DNA from: Rippkaea orientalis PCC 8801
GTDB taxonomy: Bacteria > Cyanobacteriota > Cyanobacteriia > Cyanobacteriales > Microcystaceae
DNA length: 64,000 nucleotides
NCBI RefSeq assembly: GCF_000021805.1
Contig: NC_011726.1
Span: 1,984,001 to 2,048,000 of the forward strand
Direction: 5' to 3'
Below, piece after piece: positions 36,412-45,529 of this stretch (its first letter is position 1; the number at the start of each line of letters is the position of its first letter). The notes under the pieces are model-generated. The model was not told where the DNA came from. It did not search any database and saw only the letters and a program-made list of their open reading frames with translations. A program made the translations under genes and the position numbers.

Positions 36412-36960
36412 TTAAGCTGCTGAAAGTAATTTATTAAGGGTATTGATTCGAGAAAAAACTGACTCATCTTTACGATAAAAAAGAAGATGATTAAAATCAG
36501 CAATATCTTGAGCGATTTTTACGGATTCATCATCAATTAACTGATTTTGTTTTAACCATTGAGTGACTTTTACCCAACTCCAAAGTAATGACTTATTAGA
36601 CATTCCAGAAATGGGTAAAGGAAACTCTCCTTTCCCTCTTTCCCCTTGGATTAAAAGCCGAATATATTCTCGACTTTTGTTGATTCTTCGTGCAATTTCT
36701 GATGCTGTTACTAAATCATCAGGTTCAATTCTTTCGACTCTAATTACATCATTAATGGTTTCTATTTGATGGATAGCAGAAATAACAGCTTCTCGAAAGG
36801 AAGTTGCTTCTCGATCAAATTCAAGATAGGGAATTAAATTATGAAAGCATAAAGTAGCATCATCGCACCCTGCTTCAAAGATAGCATCTTCTAAAGCATC
36901 TAAGTCTTCTGATCTTTGGCTAATACCTGACAATACTAGGGTGAAATTATATGCCATCAT
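36412..36960 (-). CDS. Helix-turn-helix DNA-binding protein with CDDA-type N-terminal domain
   Basis: A 182-residue protein; the start is set at an ATG at 36960 with GGAG nine bases upstream, though an extended frame begins at 37014. The N-terminal domain (FTLVLSGI, ALEDAIFEAGCDDATLCF, YLEFDREATSFREAVISAI) is a recognisable module of unknown role. The C-terminal half holds a helix-turn-helix (LVTASEIARRINKSREYIRL) and PLPISGMSNKSLLWSWVKV, resembling a MerR/excisionase-like binding domain. Likely a DNA-binding regulator. A short relative lacking the HTH is at 63679-63948. Confidence 0.75.
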   Translation of the reverse strand: MMAYNFTLVLSGISQRSEDLDALEDAIFEAGCDDATLCFHNLIPYLEFDREATSFREAVISAIHQIETINDVIRVERIEPDDLVTASEIARRINKSREYIRLLIQGERGKGEFPLPISGMSNKSLLWSWVKVTQWLKQNQLIDDESVKIAQDIADFNHLLFYRKDESVFSRINTLNKLLSAA

Positions 36961-37103
36961 TTTGACTTTCTCCATGCTAACAACAACCTTAAAGTTTAGT
37001 ACTACTCCTATCAAACTAAAAGTCTATATGTTTATTGGGATGTTTATCTCTTGCCATGCTTTGATGGTTAATTGATAAATTCAACCTTTAGCATAACTCA
37101 ATA

Positions 37104-37117
37104 GTTGACAAATGTCA
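37104..37117. promoter_or_regulatory. Palindromic operator-like site TTGACA-AA-TGTCAA
   Basis: A perfect 6-base inverted repeat lies in the gap upstream of the HTH gene and downstream of the amylase gene (both minus strand). It could be an autoregulatory operator or simply a promoter -35; no test is possible from sequence. Confidence 0.4.
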
Positions 37118-37168
37118 ACACAAAGGATAGCAAAAGTTAGGAGATGTGTTGGATAACGCACCCTGTGT

Positions 37169-38629
37169 TTAAGAGGCAATGATTAGTCCATCACGAGGAG
37201 GAAGACTAAAACTTATACTAGATTCATCCCAATTAATGCTTCCTTTTCCATAAACTATGTTATTAGGTTTGACGTTAGTAATTGACTGAAATTTTTCTGC
37301 TAAAGATAAATTTATTTCTTGAGAAGATCTATCAGCATTGATCGCAATAATTAAAACTTCTCTACCTAAAATCCGGGCAAAAATATAAACTTGTTGTTGG
37401 GCATAAAGAGTGTGATATTCTCCAATTCGTAAAGCTGGATAATGATGGCGTAATTTAATGAATTGACGGTGATAATTTAAAACGTCTTGATTCCATTGAT
37501 CCTCAGAAGGAAAACCACGACGACAGTCTGGTTCATGGCCTCCCGGTAAACCAATTTCATCGCCATAAAAAATATTAGGCGCACCAGGAAAGGTAAATAG
37601 TAATAATGTTGCTAATTCTACGGTAGATTGATCGCCATCGGCAATGCTAATTAATCTAGCAGTATCGTGGCTATCGAGTAAGTTTAATTGGGTTAATTCA
37701 ATTTCCCAAGGATGACGTTGTAATAAATTATTAATTTCTACAGAATATTGGGCAGCGTCTATGGCAGGATAGGGTTGATAGAAAGAAGGCACGGTATTTG
37801 TTACGACGCGATCGCCCGCAATAAAAGCAATAGTAGCACGACCAAAGGGATAATTCATCACCCCATCAAATTGTGTTCCATCTAACCATTGGGTAGCATC
37901 ATCGACAATTTCTCCAACAATATAAGCGTCAGCATTAATGGCTTTTACCCGTTGTCGAAACTCCTGCCAAAACCCCTCTGCTTTAATGCAAGCAGCCACA
38001 TCTAACCGCCAACCATCAATCCCTTGATGTAACCAATATTCTGCTACTTTCATAATATATTCTCGCACCGCAGGGTTATCGTGATTAAACTCTGGTAAGG
38101 CGCGATAATTAACCCAAGAAACATAGTTAGCGGGAAGATTTCCATCATAAGCCGAAAGCGGCCATCCGGTAATTTTAAACCAATTTAACCAAGGAGAATT
38201 AGGTCCATTTTCTAAGATATCATTAAAGAAGAAAAAGCCCCGACTGGCATGGTTAAAAACTCCATCCAAGACCACTTTTATATTACGTTTGTGGGCTTCT
38301 TTTAGCATCTTGTGGAAGGCTTCATTTCCCCCTAAAAGAGGATCAACTTGATAATAGTCATGGGTATGGTAGCGATGGTTAGAAGCCGACTGAAAGATCG
38401 GGGTAAAATAGAGGGCTGTAATGCCCAGATCTTGCAAATAATCCAGTTGATCAATTACCCCCCAAAGATTACCCCCTTTGTATCCTTGAAAGGTTGGAGA
38501 AGCTTGCCAATTTTCTAGGGGAATATTGAGTAACCATTGTTGATCAGGAGGAACTGTTCGGGCAAAACTATCGGGATAAATTTGATAGAAAACCGCGTGT
38601 TTAACCCAGTCGGGTGTATGAATTGACAT
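37169..38629 (-). CDS. GH13 alpha-amylase family protein
   Basis: A 486-residue alpha-amylase family enzyme. Conserved regions: VVLDGVFNHAS near 119-129, nucleophile Asp210 in GIDGWRLDVA, acid/base Glu240 in YIVGEI, and His321-Asp322 in LLDSHDTARL. FYQIYPDSFA and GNLWGVIDQLDYLQDLG at the start fit cyclomaltodextrinase, neopullulanase or alpha-glucosidase-like members without the N-terminal CBM34 domain. No signal peptide, so a cytoplasmic role in glycogen or maltodextrin turnover is likely. Exact specificity cannot be read. A Uma2-family gene lies 25 bases upstream on the same strand. Confidence 0.92.
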   Translation of the reverse strand: MSIHTPDWVKHAVFYQIYPDSFARTVPPDQQWLLNIPLENWQASPTFQGYKGGNLWGVIDQLDYLQDLGITALYFTPIFQSASNHRYHTHDYYQVDPLLGGNEAFHKMLKEAHKRNIKVVLDGVFNHASRGFFFFNDILENGPNSPWLNWFKITGWPLSAYDGNLPANYVSWVNYRALPEFNHDNPAVREYIMKVAEYWLHQGIDGWRLDVAACIKAEGFWQEFRQRVKAINADAYIVGEIVDDATQWLDGTQFDGVMNYPFGRATIAFIAGDRVVTNTVPSFYQPYPAIDAAQYSVEINNLLQRHPWEIELTQLNLLDSHDTARLISIADGDQSTVELATLLLFTFPGAPNIFYGDEIGLPGGHEPDCRRGFPSEDQWNQDVLNYHRQFIKLRHHYPALRIGEYHTLYAQQQVYIFARILGREVLIIAINADRSSQEINLSLAEKFQSITNVKPNNIVYGKGSINWDESSISFSLPPRDGLIIAS

Positions 38630-38654
38630 CTCAGGACTTGTTAATAGTTAATTG

Positions 38655-39413
38655 TTAGTAGTTGTTTGTTTCATCGGGATTTATCCCTAACTCTCTTAAT
38701 CTTGCGGTTAATTCGGCAATTTTTTGTAAAGCTAATTCTTTTTGTTGACGTTCATATTCTTTTTGTTGCAAGGCTAGTTCTTTGTCTTGTCTTTCCTGTA
38801 AATTGGCTTCTTCAGGTGTTGGGATTAATTTCCCATTAGGACTAAAATAACGCAATTTATCCGCATATATCCCTAAATACAACCCCAGTTCTTCGCTCCA
38901 TAACCACCCTTGTTCATTGGGTTCAATCGGTTGATATTTGCCCCTAATTAACGTATATCCTTCAAACTCTAAGCTATAAGGATCAAACCAAAAATAATCA
39001 GGAGTTCTAAAGGTATTTTGATAAATTTCTTTCTTTTCTTCTCGATCTGTTTTAGCGGTACTATCTGATAGGATTTCAATAATGACATTAGGATATTTTC
39101 CGTCTTCTTGCCAGACTACCCAACTTTTCCGCTTTTGATTTCTGGTTGTTCCTAATACGACAAAAAAATCGGGTCCTCGAAAGTATTCTGATTTTTTCTG
39201 ATTAGGACTATAATATATGGTTAAATTTCCTGTAGCAAAGTAATCCTCTCTGTCTTTCCATAGCCATTCTAAACATTTAATGAGTAGGATGATTTGTTGA
39301 AGATGTAGGTTACTTTCCAAGGGGGGTTCATCGCTCCAAAATTCTCCTTGTGGAAAGATTATCTCATCTTGGGGAGAAGTTTGGCTAGGGGATAGGGTTT
39401 GAGTTGTCGTCAT
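38655..39413 (-). CDS. Uma2 family (DUF820) putative endonuclease
   Basis: A 252-residue protein of the Uma2/DUF820 family, which is greatly expanded in cyanobacteria. The nuclease-like core includes YFRGPDFFVVLG, PNVIIEILSDSTAKTDREEKKEIYQ and YFWFDPYSLEFEGY. PDFFVV and EILS supply the acidic residues of a PD-(D/E)xK-like fold. The C-terminus is a charged coiled coil (LQERQDKELALQQKEYERQQ). Actual nuclease activity is not proven for most members. It is close to the amylase on the same strand. Confidence 0.9.
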   Translation of the reverse strand: MTTTQTLSPSQTSPQDEIIFPQGEFWSDEPPLESNLHLQQIILLIKCLEWLWKDREDYFATGNLTIYYSPNQKKSEYFRGPDFFVVLGTTRNQKRKSWVVWQEDGKYPNVIIEILSDSTAKTDREEKKEIYQNTFRTPDYFWFDPYSLEFEGYTLIRGKYQPIEPNEQGWLWSEELGLYLGIYADKLRYFSPNGKLIPTPEEANLQERQDKELALQQKEYERQQKELALQKIAELTARLRELGINPDETNNY

Positions 39414-39617
39414 TACTGGTTGAGTTGGTAAACTAACATAAAGAGCAACTATTCCCCATAATGGGTTTTAGCACGATGAGTATATACTAACATCTGTTAA
39501 TCTCTATTCTTTATCAAGACGTTGACCATAAAGCTTCCACGGTTCAATAAAAAAAAATCGCTGGTTACTAAAGAGGATTTATCTTGTTTTAATTAAGTTT
39601 TTACCTGTGAAGGTTGA

Positions 39618-39636
39618 GGGCGCAAGCATTGCGCCC
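39618..39636. repeat. Extragenic palindrome GGGCGCAA-GCA-TTGCGCCC
   Basis: A perfect 8-base inverted repeat with three-base loop lies 16 bases beyond the argC stop. No T tract follows on the argC strand; it resembles the GGTGGGCA-type extragenic palindromes elsewhere in the window. Confidence 0.7.
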
Positions 39637-39651
39637 AAACAAGGTTGGGGT

Positions 39652-40710
39652 TTAGGGATAAAATGATAATTGAGGCAGTCCGAGGGTTTCTTCCCAACCC
39701 ATCATCAAATTGAGACATTGTACCGCTTGTCCGGCCTGACCTTTCATGAGATTATCAATAGCTGATAAAACGATGACGCGATCAGTACGAGGATCGGTTT
39801 CGATGCCAATGTAACAAAGATTCGTCCCCCAAGCCCATTTTGTTTGAGGATAAATCCCGTGGGGTAAAATCTTAACAAAGGGAGAAGATCGATAAAACGC
39901 GCTATAAATCGTCAAAATATCATCCCGTACCAATCCAGGGTCGCGCAAAGAGGCATACACCGTCGAGAGAATCCCCCGTACCATGGGAATTAAATGGGGG
40001 GTAAACTGGACTTTTACCTCGTGGCCTGCTAAATCCGAGCAAACTTGTTCAATTTCTGGGGTATGACGGTGTTTAGCAACTCCATAAGCCCCCAAAGACC
40101 CTTCTGCTTCTGCGAGTAAAAGATGGATTTTTTCTTGACGACCTCCCCCTGATGTCCCTGATTTTGCATCAATTATGGCAGTTTCAGGGAGAATTAACCC
40201 TTGTTTGAGGAGGGGAGATAGAGCCATTAAACTCGCTGTCGGATAACACCCCGGACAGCCAATTAAAGAAGCCGATTGAATCTCTGTACGGTAAAGTTCT
40301 GGTAAACCATAGACTGCTTTAGCCGCCGTTTCAGTATCGCTGCGATCTTTGTTGTACCAAGCGGTATAGGTTTGTAAGTCACGGAAGCGATAGTCCGCCG
40401 ATAGGTCGAGAACTTTGCATCCTTTAGCGATTAATTGAGGAGCCATATCACAGGCTAATCCGTTGGGAAGTCCCAAAAAGACGACTTGACAACGAGAAGC
40501 AACAACCTCTAGGTCAATGGGTTCAACGGTTAGGTTAACCAGATGGGACAAGTGAGGATAGAGATCCCAATAGGGTTTTCCCGCGCTTCCCTTGCCCCCA
40601 AGATAGGCGATTTCTACTTGAGGATGTTCGAGTAGTAGTCTGACTAATTGTACTCCCCCATAGCCTGAAGCCCCTATAATTCCTACTGGTATACGTTCTG
40701 ACTCACCCAT
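39652..40710 (-). CDS. argC: N-acetyl-gamma-glutamyl-phosphate reductase
   Basis: A 352-residue enzyme of arginine synthesis that reduces N-acetylglutamyl phosphate with NADPH. The nucleotide loop is [18 protein letters not shown]; the catalytic Cys155 is in [11 protein letters not shown]. The later [11 protein letters not shown] and HRHTPEIEQ are also family signatures. Length is standard. The gene is monocistronic by context. Confidence 0.97.
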   Translation of the reverse strand: MGESERIPVGIIGASGYGGVQLVRLLLEHPQVEIAYLGGKGSAGKPYWDLYPHLSHLVNLTVEPIDLEVVASRCQVVFLGLPNGLACDMAPQLIAKGCKVLDLSADYRFRDLQTYTAWYNKDRSDTETAAKAVYGLPELYRTEIQSASLIGCPGCYPTASLMALSPLLKQGLILPETAIIDAKSGTSGGGRQEKIHLLLAEAEGSLGAYGVAKHRHTPEIEQVCSDLAGHEVKVQFTPHLIPMVRGILSTVYASLRDPGLVRDDILTIYSAFYRSSPFVKILPHGIYPQTKWAWGTNLCYIGIETDPRTDRVIVLSAIDNLMKGQAGQAVQCLNLMMGWEETLGLPQLSFYP

Positions 40711-40806
40711 AAACGTTACATCCTAAAAATGAACTTGAATTTTTCACATATCGACTGTGACCGAATTTTAGTATTAAATCCCTCGTTTGAATCGGAAGTT
40801 TTGTTT

Positions 40807-40828
40807 AATAGGAATGTCGGGAGAAGTC
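40807..40828. repeat. Short dispersed element, copy 2 (inverse of 34550)
   Basis: The reverse complement of this 22-base stretch matches 34550-34571 with two differences. It lies between argC and the DUF3747 gene, just before a strong hairpin. Confidence 0.5.
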
Positions 40829-40834
40829 TTTACT

Positions 40835-40868
40835 AACTCTCTTCTGCTTAGAGTGACACAAGAGAGTT
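40835..40868. terminator. Hairpin, probable terminator of the DUF3747 gene
   Basis: AACTCTCTT (40835-40843) and AAGAGAGTT (40860-40868) are perfect reverse complements around a 16-base loop, placed 28 bases beyond the stop of the minus-strand gene. The long loop and lack of a clear U tract reduce certainty. Confidence 0.5.
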
Positions 40869-40895
40869 ATGTTCCTTGGACTCAATTGGAGGAGT

Positions 40896-41984
40896 TCAAG
40901 GCAGAATAATGGCTCTCAATCCTGCATTTTGTAAACTTTCATAGGCTTTGTCAGCATTGTTTCGACTACTAAAGAGTCCCACTTGCCACATTGACTGTCC
41001 ATTATGAGTCGTGCGAAACGCCTCGGGATAGAGCGATCGCAGACGAGCTTTTTGGCTACTATCATTAATAGCCACCATCACCCGATAGCCTCTGGTATCA
41101 CTCGAAGCTCCATTAGACACAGAATTGACTCCCCCTGAGCGTTTTGACTGTCCTGATGTCTCTGTTAGTTGGGGTGGGGGAACCACGCCATTACTATTGC
41201 CTGAAGCGGGGGGAGCTAGGGGAGGGAGATCAGAAAAACTGGGGAGAGGTTGAGGTGATGGAGAGACAGGAGAAGAAGATAGGGACTTGTTGGATGAAGA
41301 GGTAGACAAGGAACGAGGGGAGAAGTTATCCTCTGTGCCATTATTTTCTGCCGTAAAAGTGATTTCTTGGATAGGTTGTGTTCCATCCGTTGCTCTTAGT
41401 GCCGCAGTCTCTAGCGCGGGGGTTGACTGTTTGATTCCCTGACTATCTCCCGTCAAATAAACATGACTTAACACCTTACCGTTATAGGCACGTCTGGTGA
41501 ATTTCCAACCAGGATGAAGATCAATTTTGAGGAATCCATTTTCCATTCCATTTGTACTCCCAATAACCATTTCTGGTTGACTGGGATCGGTGCGATGGGT
41601 TCCAATTAAAACTAATTCTCCATTGCGTTCTACAATTCTCAGAAGATAATCTAGTCCGTAATCTTGACCATCAATGCGAATGGAATAGCCATTACTGTCG
41701 GTACTCCGTTCGCAACTGCCCGTAAAATTAAAATTCAGCAGTAGGGGCTCTACTCGCACAGGATTACTATTATTTTCGCTCCAGCACTGTTGCTGACCTG
41801 GAATTTGGCGTAAAATGAGCAAATCGTATTTATTATCACCATAGGGTCTGGCTATAGCAATAAATTCTTCTTGGTTGACTTCCTGTTGCTCGAAGGTAAA
41901 CGCTTGACTCGGAAGAGGGGGAATAATCGAGGTAAAGGTTAGGGTTGTGAAAACGGCAAGTTTGTAAACGGGTGTGAGTTTCAT
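40896..41984 (-). CDS. Secreted DUF3747 protein with C-terminal SPOR-like domain
   Basis: A 362-residue exported protein: signal peptide MKLTPVYKLAVFTTLTFTSI to about SQA, then a DUF3747 domain (FTFEQQEVNQEEFIAIARPY, YDLLILRQIPGQQQCW, GYSIRIDGQDYGLDYLLRIV), a long Ser/Pro-rich linker (about 220-275), and a C-terminal SPOR-like module (GYRVMVAINDS, QVGLFSSRNNADKAYESLQ). SPOR domains bind denuded peptidoglycan, so the protein probably acts in the periplasm near the wall. Exact role unknown. Confidence 0.88.
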   Translation of the reverse strand: MKLTPVYKLAVFTTLTFTSIIPPLPSQAFTFEQQEVNQEEFIAIARPYGDNKYDLLILRQIPGQQQCWSENNSNPVRVEPLLLNFNFTGSCERSTDSNGYSIRIDGQDYGLDYLLRIVERNGELVLIGTHRTDPSQPEMVIGSTNGMENGFLKIDLHPGWKFTRRAYNGKVLSHVYLTGDSQGIKQSTPALETAALRATDGTQPIQEITFTAENNGTEDNFSPRSLSTSSSNKSLSSSPVSPSPQPLPSFSDLPPLAPPASGNSNGVVPPPQLTETSGQSKRSGGVNSVSNGASSDTRGYRVMVAINDSSQKARLRSLYPEAFRTTHNGQSMWQVGLFSSRNNADKAYESLQNAGLRAIILP

Positions 41985-42285
41985 GGGCTCTCAATCTTAT
42001 GTTGTCTTCAGAAAACAATATAAAGAAACTGATATTGACCTATTTTGTCTGTTCTCGAAGGACGCAAGCTTGAGAATGAATGTTGCCACTTTTCTTATTC
42101 TTTAGAGAGGTTTAAGAGTCTAGAAAAAAGGCGTTATTTGAGTTTATAAGGCGAATTTGGTAGAATTAGGCGTTAGAAAGGCATCCTACGCATTTTTGTT
42201 TGAAGACTTAAATCTGAGCAAAAAATGTGAAACAATAAGAGATAACTCAGTTTATCTTGCATTGACAATAACCCATTATTAAAGA
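41985..42285. other. Divergent intergenic region, no gene seen
   Basis: These 301 bases lie between the DUF3747 gene and fabZ, which point away from each other. They are AT-rich with imperfect copies of AAGGCGTTA (about 42128-42180). A TTGACA at 42263 is too close to the fabZ start for a normal promoter. No RNA gene or ORF is credible here. Confidence 0.5.
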
Positions 42286-42813
42286 ATGTCCATGTCTACT
42301 GTCACTGATACTCATCCTACCAAAACCTCTAAAATCTTAATTGAAGAAAGTCAAGACACAACAGAAATCTCGGCTCTTAAAACAACTTTTAAAGTTGAAG
42401 AAATCCAAGAGTTATTGCCCCATCGTTATCCTTTTGCTCTAGTTGATCGGATTATTGATTATGTCCCTGGTCAAAAAGCAGTAGGCATTAAAAATGTTAC
42501 TATCAATGAACAATTTTTTACGGGACATATTCCGGGTCGTCCCATTATGCCAGGAGTTTTGATTGTTGAATCTATGGCACAAGTAGGAGGGGTGGTTTTA
42601 ACCCTACTTCCAGGGATGAAAGGACAATTTTTTGCCTTTGCTGGTATCGATAAAGTTCGTTTTCGTCGTCCCGTTGTCCCTGGCGATCAATTAATCATGA
42701 CTGTTGAATTATTGACCTTTAAACGCGATCGCATTGCTAAAATGAAGGGACAAGGATTAGTAGACGGACAATTAGCCGTAGAAGGAGAAATGTTATTTTC
42801 TCGTATTGATTAA
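42286..42813 (+). CDS. fabZ: 3-hydroxyacyl-ACP dehydratase FabZ
   Basis: A 175-residue hotdog-fold enzyme that dehydrates 3-hydroxyacyl-ACP in fatty-acid elongation. Catalytic His81 is in [14 protein letters not shown] and Glu95 in [23 protein letters not shown] is the standard opening. An N-terminal extension of about 35 residues precedes the usual start. The usual cyanobacterial neighbours lpxC and lpxA are not adjacent. The PH-domain gene begins ten bases downstream and is probably in the same transcript. Confidence 0.95.
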   Translation: MSMSTVTDTHPTKTSKILIEESQDTTEISALKTTFKVEEIQELLPHRYPFALVDRIIDYVPGQKAVGIKNVTINEQFFTGHIPGRPIMPGVLIVESMAQVGGVVLTLLPGMKGQFFAFAGIDKVRFRRPVVPGDQLIMTVELLTFKRDRIAKMKGQGLVDGQLAVEGEMLFSRID

Positions 42814-42822
42814 GCTAAAAGT

Positions 42823-43275
42823 ATGACTCAAGTCTTCCCCATCGTTCCCGCTTCCTCCAAAACTCTTTGGACTATCGGTGTCTTTGCATTATTCATGTTA
42901 GTCTTGTTGTGTTTTTCTCTATTTATTGTCTATTCTTCTCAACAAGTTCAATTTGAAATTGATCCCCAAAAACTAACCATTCGAGGGGATTTATATGGAC
43001 GGACTATTCCCTTAACCTCCTTAGTCCTTGATGAAGCCAAATTAGTCAACTTAAATAACCCCTCCCCCTATCAACCCGCTTGGCGTACCAATGGTATTGG
43101 ATTACCCGGTTATTTGTCGGGATGGTTTAAGCTCAAAAATGGAGAAAAAGCTCTTTTATTTGTGACTAAATTTCAAGAGGTTGTTTATCTTCCCACCCAA
43201 CAAGGTTATGCTCTTTTAATGAGTGCTAGAGAGCCTAGCAATTTTTTAGAAACTCTCCAAAGGCTGGCAAAATAG
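42823..43275 (+). CDS. Membrane protein with bacterial PH-like domain
   Basis: A 150-residue protein with one membrane helix (about 17-40, TIGVFALFMLVLLCFSLFIV) followed by a soluble domain (about 44-150) with VQFEIDPQKLTIRGDLYGRT, GIGLPGYLSGWFKLKNGEKA and FVTKFQEVVYLPTQQGYALL. This is the arrangement of bacterial PH-like (bPH) domains. It may be a membrane-surface sensor or assembly factor; no activity is known. Co-directional and 10 bases after fabZ. Confidence 0.75.
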   Translation: MTQVFPIVPASSKTLWTIGVFALFMLVLLCFSLFIVYSSQQVQFEIDPQKLTIRGDLYGRTIPLTSLVLDEAKLVNLNNPSPYQPAWRTNGIGLPGYLSGWFKLKNGEKALLFVTKFQEVVYLPTQQGYALLMSAREPSNFLETLQRLAK

Positions 43276-43308
43276 AGTATACAAACACATCCCACCTTTA
43301 ACTATCAA

Positions 43309-43908
43309 CTATACACTGATAGGCGTTCCTTCAAAACAAGTTTTGTCGCATAAAATTCCTTCTAGGTCAGCGTTTTCAACTTGAGCACAGAATAAATTAG
43401 CCCCATTCAAATTAGCTCCTCTGAGTATCGTTCCTTGCAGAATGGCTTCTTCAAGATCCGCTTGGGATAAATCTGCTCCTGATAGGTTACAATTGCTTAA
43501 ATCCGCCTGTTGTAAGCAAGTTCCCACTAAGGTTGCTCCCCGTAAATCACAACCGCGTAAATCCACCCCAGTTAAATCTAAATGGGTGAGGACTGTTCCT
43601 GCTAAAAAAGCACCCGCTAAACTCATATTATCCGCTTGAATATCTAATAGAATTGCCCCGCGTAAATCCGCATTACGACAGTCAGCATTTGTCAAGTCTG
43701 CACCCGTGAGATCGGCTCCTTTTAAATTAGCGCGTAAAGTCGCTCCCCGTAAATTGGTTCCCGATAAATTAGCTCCCATTAAGTTAGCTTGAGAAAAATT
43801 AACCTCAGCTAAATTAATTCCCGATAAATCCGCTCCCGCTAGATTTGCTCCCACAAGATCTTTAATCTTTCCTTGACGAATCTCTTCTAAAAACATGGTT
43901 TCATCCAT
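43309..43908 (-). CDS. Pentapeptide-repeat protein
   Basis: A 199-residue protein made of about 30 A(D/N)LXX repeats from residue 20 to the C-terminus (for example GANLAGADLSGINLAEVNF and RNADLRGAILLDIQADNMS), folding as a quadrilateral beta-helix. A short N-terminal helix (MFLEEIRQGKIKDLV) precedes it. Several repeats contain Cys (CRNADLRGA, GCDLRGA, NCNLSGA). No signal peptide. Function unknown. It converges on the PH-domain gene. Confidence 0.92.
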   Translation of the reverse strand: MDETMFLEEIRQGKIKDLVGANLAGADLSGINLAEVNFSQANLMGANLSGTNLRGATLRANLKGADLTGADLTNADCRNADLRGAILLDIQADNMSLAGAFLAGTVLTHLDLTGVDLRGCDLRGATLVGTCLQQADLSNCNLSGADLSQADLEEAILQGTILRGANLNGANLFCAQVENADLEGILCDKTCFEGTPISV

Positions 43909-44001
43909 TGTATTTTCCTTAAAAATTTTTTAAATTGAATATACTTGTAGTAGTCGGACATCAATCAGGAGTCAAGTGTTTCTCCCCCTTTCTCCATCCG
44001 C

Positions 44002-45384
44002 TTACTTGGTGGCTTCTTCTAACCAAACAGGAGGGAGTTGACTGGGGCGATCAGGTAAAACCATTAACCCCATTTGGGTGAGACGGATGACGGTACTTAA
44101 AGAGTCGAGTAAAGTGGGATCAAACCAGCTTCCTCGGTACTGTTCACAGGATTCTAAGGCTTCCCCTAACCCCAAAGCGGCGCGATCGCCTCTCGGTTGC
44201 GTCAATTCCTGAAAATAGGAGACTAACCCTAAAATTCGGGCTTCGAGCGCAATTTCTTCGCCTTTGAGTCCATCGGGTTTCCCACTCCCGTCCCAATGTT
44301 CCAATTGATGGCCGACAATTTGTTTAATAGCCTTCAATTCTGGCATGGTTCCCAATAGTCGAGCCCCCAACGCTGAGCGATCGCGCCAAAAGGCAAAACT
44401 AGCATCGTTCAACTGTTCTGGGGGATGTTCAAAGACTTCTGAGGGAGCTTCGGCTAACCCGATGCGATAGAGTAACCCCGCTAACCGTAGTCGTCTTAAT
44501 TTCAGGGTGGGTAAGTCGAGGAGTTGTCCCAAGGTTTCCGACAAAGCGGCTACCTGTAGGGAAGCTATGGGGTTGTAGCGATCGCGTTCATCAACTTTTT
44601 GCGCCATTCTCAAAAAAGCCTGTAACTTACTCGCAGCGAGGTTACGGTTGAGACGACGAGCTTGTCCTTCTAAATCGACTAATTCTCGCGTTTGACGGTT
44701 AACGGTGACTAATTGCTGTTGACTGGTTTGCAGATAGGTGACGATGCGAGAGACTACCCCAGTGAGATCCACAGGAAGATCACTAGGATTTGCGGCTATT
44801 TGTGCCTGTTTTTGCCCTAATTCATCAGCTAATTCAGGATTATAGGGACGCATTCTCTCAATTAAAATGGTAGCCGTCTTTTCGACTAAAGTCCGATCAA
44901 AGGTCCAAAGTCCATAGAATTTGCGTTCGGTATCGACTTGGGGTTGACTTTCGGCGCGATATTCTTCCGGGGAGAGTTCATGACAGAGTACCATCGAGGC
45001 ATACCCTGGAGCAAGAATGACTAAATTCCACTCTTCGACTAAAGTGTCGTTATTATCGAGGTAAATTAAGGAAACATTGTCTAAATTGCTAGTTTTATGA
45101 CTAGCAAACCCGCTATCAGCCACAGCAGCAATGACGATATGCTCAGAACATTGGGCAATATCGAAATAGCGATCGGCTTCCTGTAAGTACCATTTTCCCC
45201 GTTGAAAGGTGACAAGGACGAGGGGGTGCTGTTGGGATGATGGGCTATTGGTTTGTAAAATATGGTCTTCTAGGGCATGACAGAGGGCAACTAGGGTATT
45301 TTTGAAGTAAACTCCATAACTGGAGGGAAGTTGACCATCCGGAAGTGCTGCTTTGAGTTGATTTAAGGTGGACTCCGATAACAT
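44002..45384 (-). CDS. DICT-domain protein with degenerate HD-GYP domain
   Basis: A 460-residue protein. Residues about 20-180 form a DICT sensory domain (YGVYFKNTLVALCHALED, HIVIAAVADSGF, YGLWTFDRTLVEKTATILI). A coiled linker (about 215-265) leads to a C-terminal HD-GYP-like domain. The metal-binding pair normally in LLHDIGK reads LLYRIGL (Tyr306, Arg307), and the HHExWDGSGYP box reads QLEHWDGSGKP (360-370). The domain is therefore unlikely to hydrolyse cyclic di-GMP; it may bind it or act structurally. Such DICT proteins are linked with cyclic-nucleotide signalling. Gene is divergent from the deaminase at 45530. Confidence 0.85.
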   Translation of the reverse strand: MLSESTLNQLKAALPDGQLPSSYGVYFKNTLVALCHALEDHILQTNSPSSQQHPLVLVTFQRGKWYLQEADRYFDIAQCSEHIVIAAVADSGFASHKTSNLDNVSLIYLDNNDTLVEEWNLVILAPGYASMVLCHELSPEEYRAESQPQVDTERKFYGLWTFDRTLVEKTATILIERMRPYNPELADELGQKQAQIAANPSDLPVDLTGVVSRIVTYLQTSQQQLVTVNRQTRELVDLEGQARRLNRNLAASKLQAFLRMAQKVDERDRYNPIASLQVAALSETLGQLLDLPTLKLRRLRLAGLLYRIGLAEAPSEVFEHPPEQLNDASFAFWRDRSALGARLLGTMPELKAIKQIVGHQLEHWDGSGKPDGLKGEEIALEARILGLVSYFQELTQPRGDRAALGLGEALESCEQYRGSWFDPTLLDSLSTVIRLTQMGLMVLPDRPSQLPPVWLEEATK

Positions 45385-45529
45385 TGGGGATAGGTTGACC
45401 TAATTTTTATGAGGTTTTGTTAATTGGGGTATTTTTAAACAGTGAATTATTATAGCTTATACCATTCATTACTAATTCTAGTATATTTACTAACTTCTCT
45501 GTTTTGTCTGTTAACTGTCTAATGAATTT

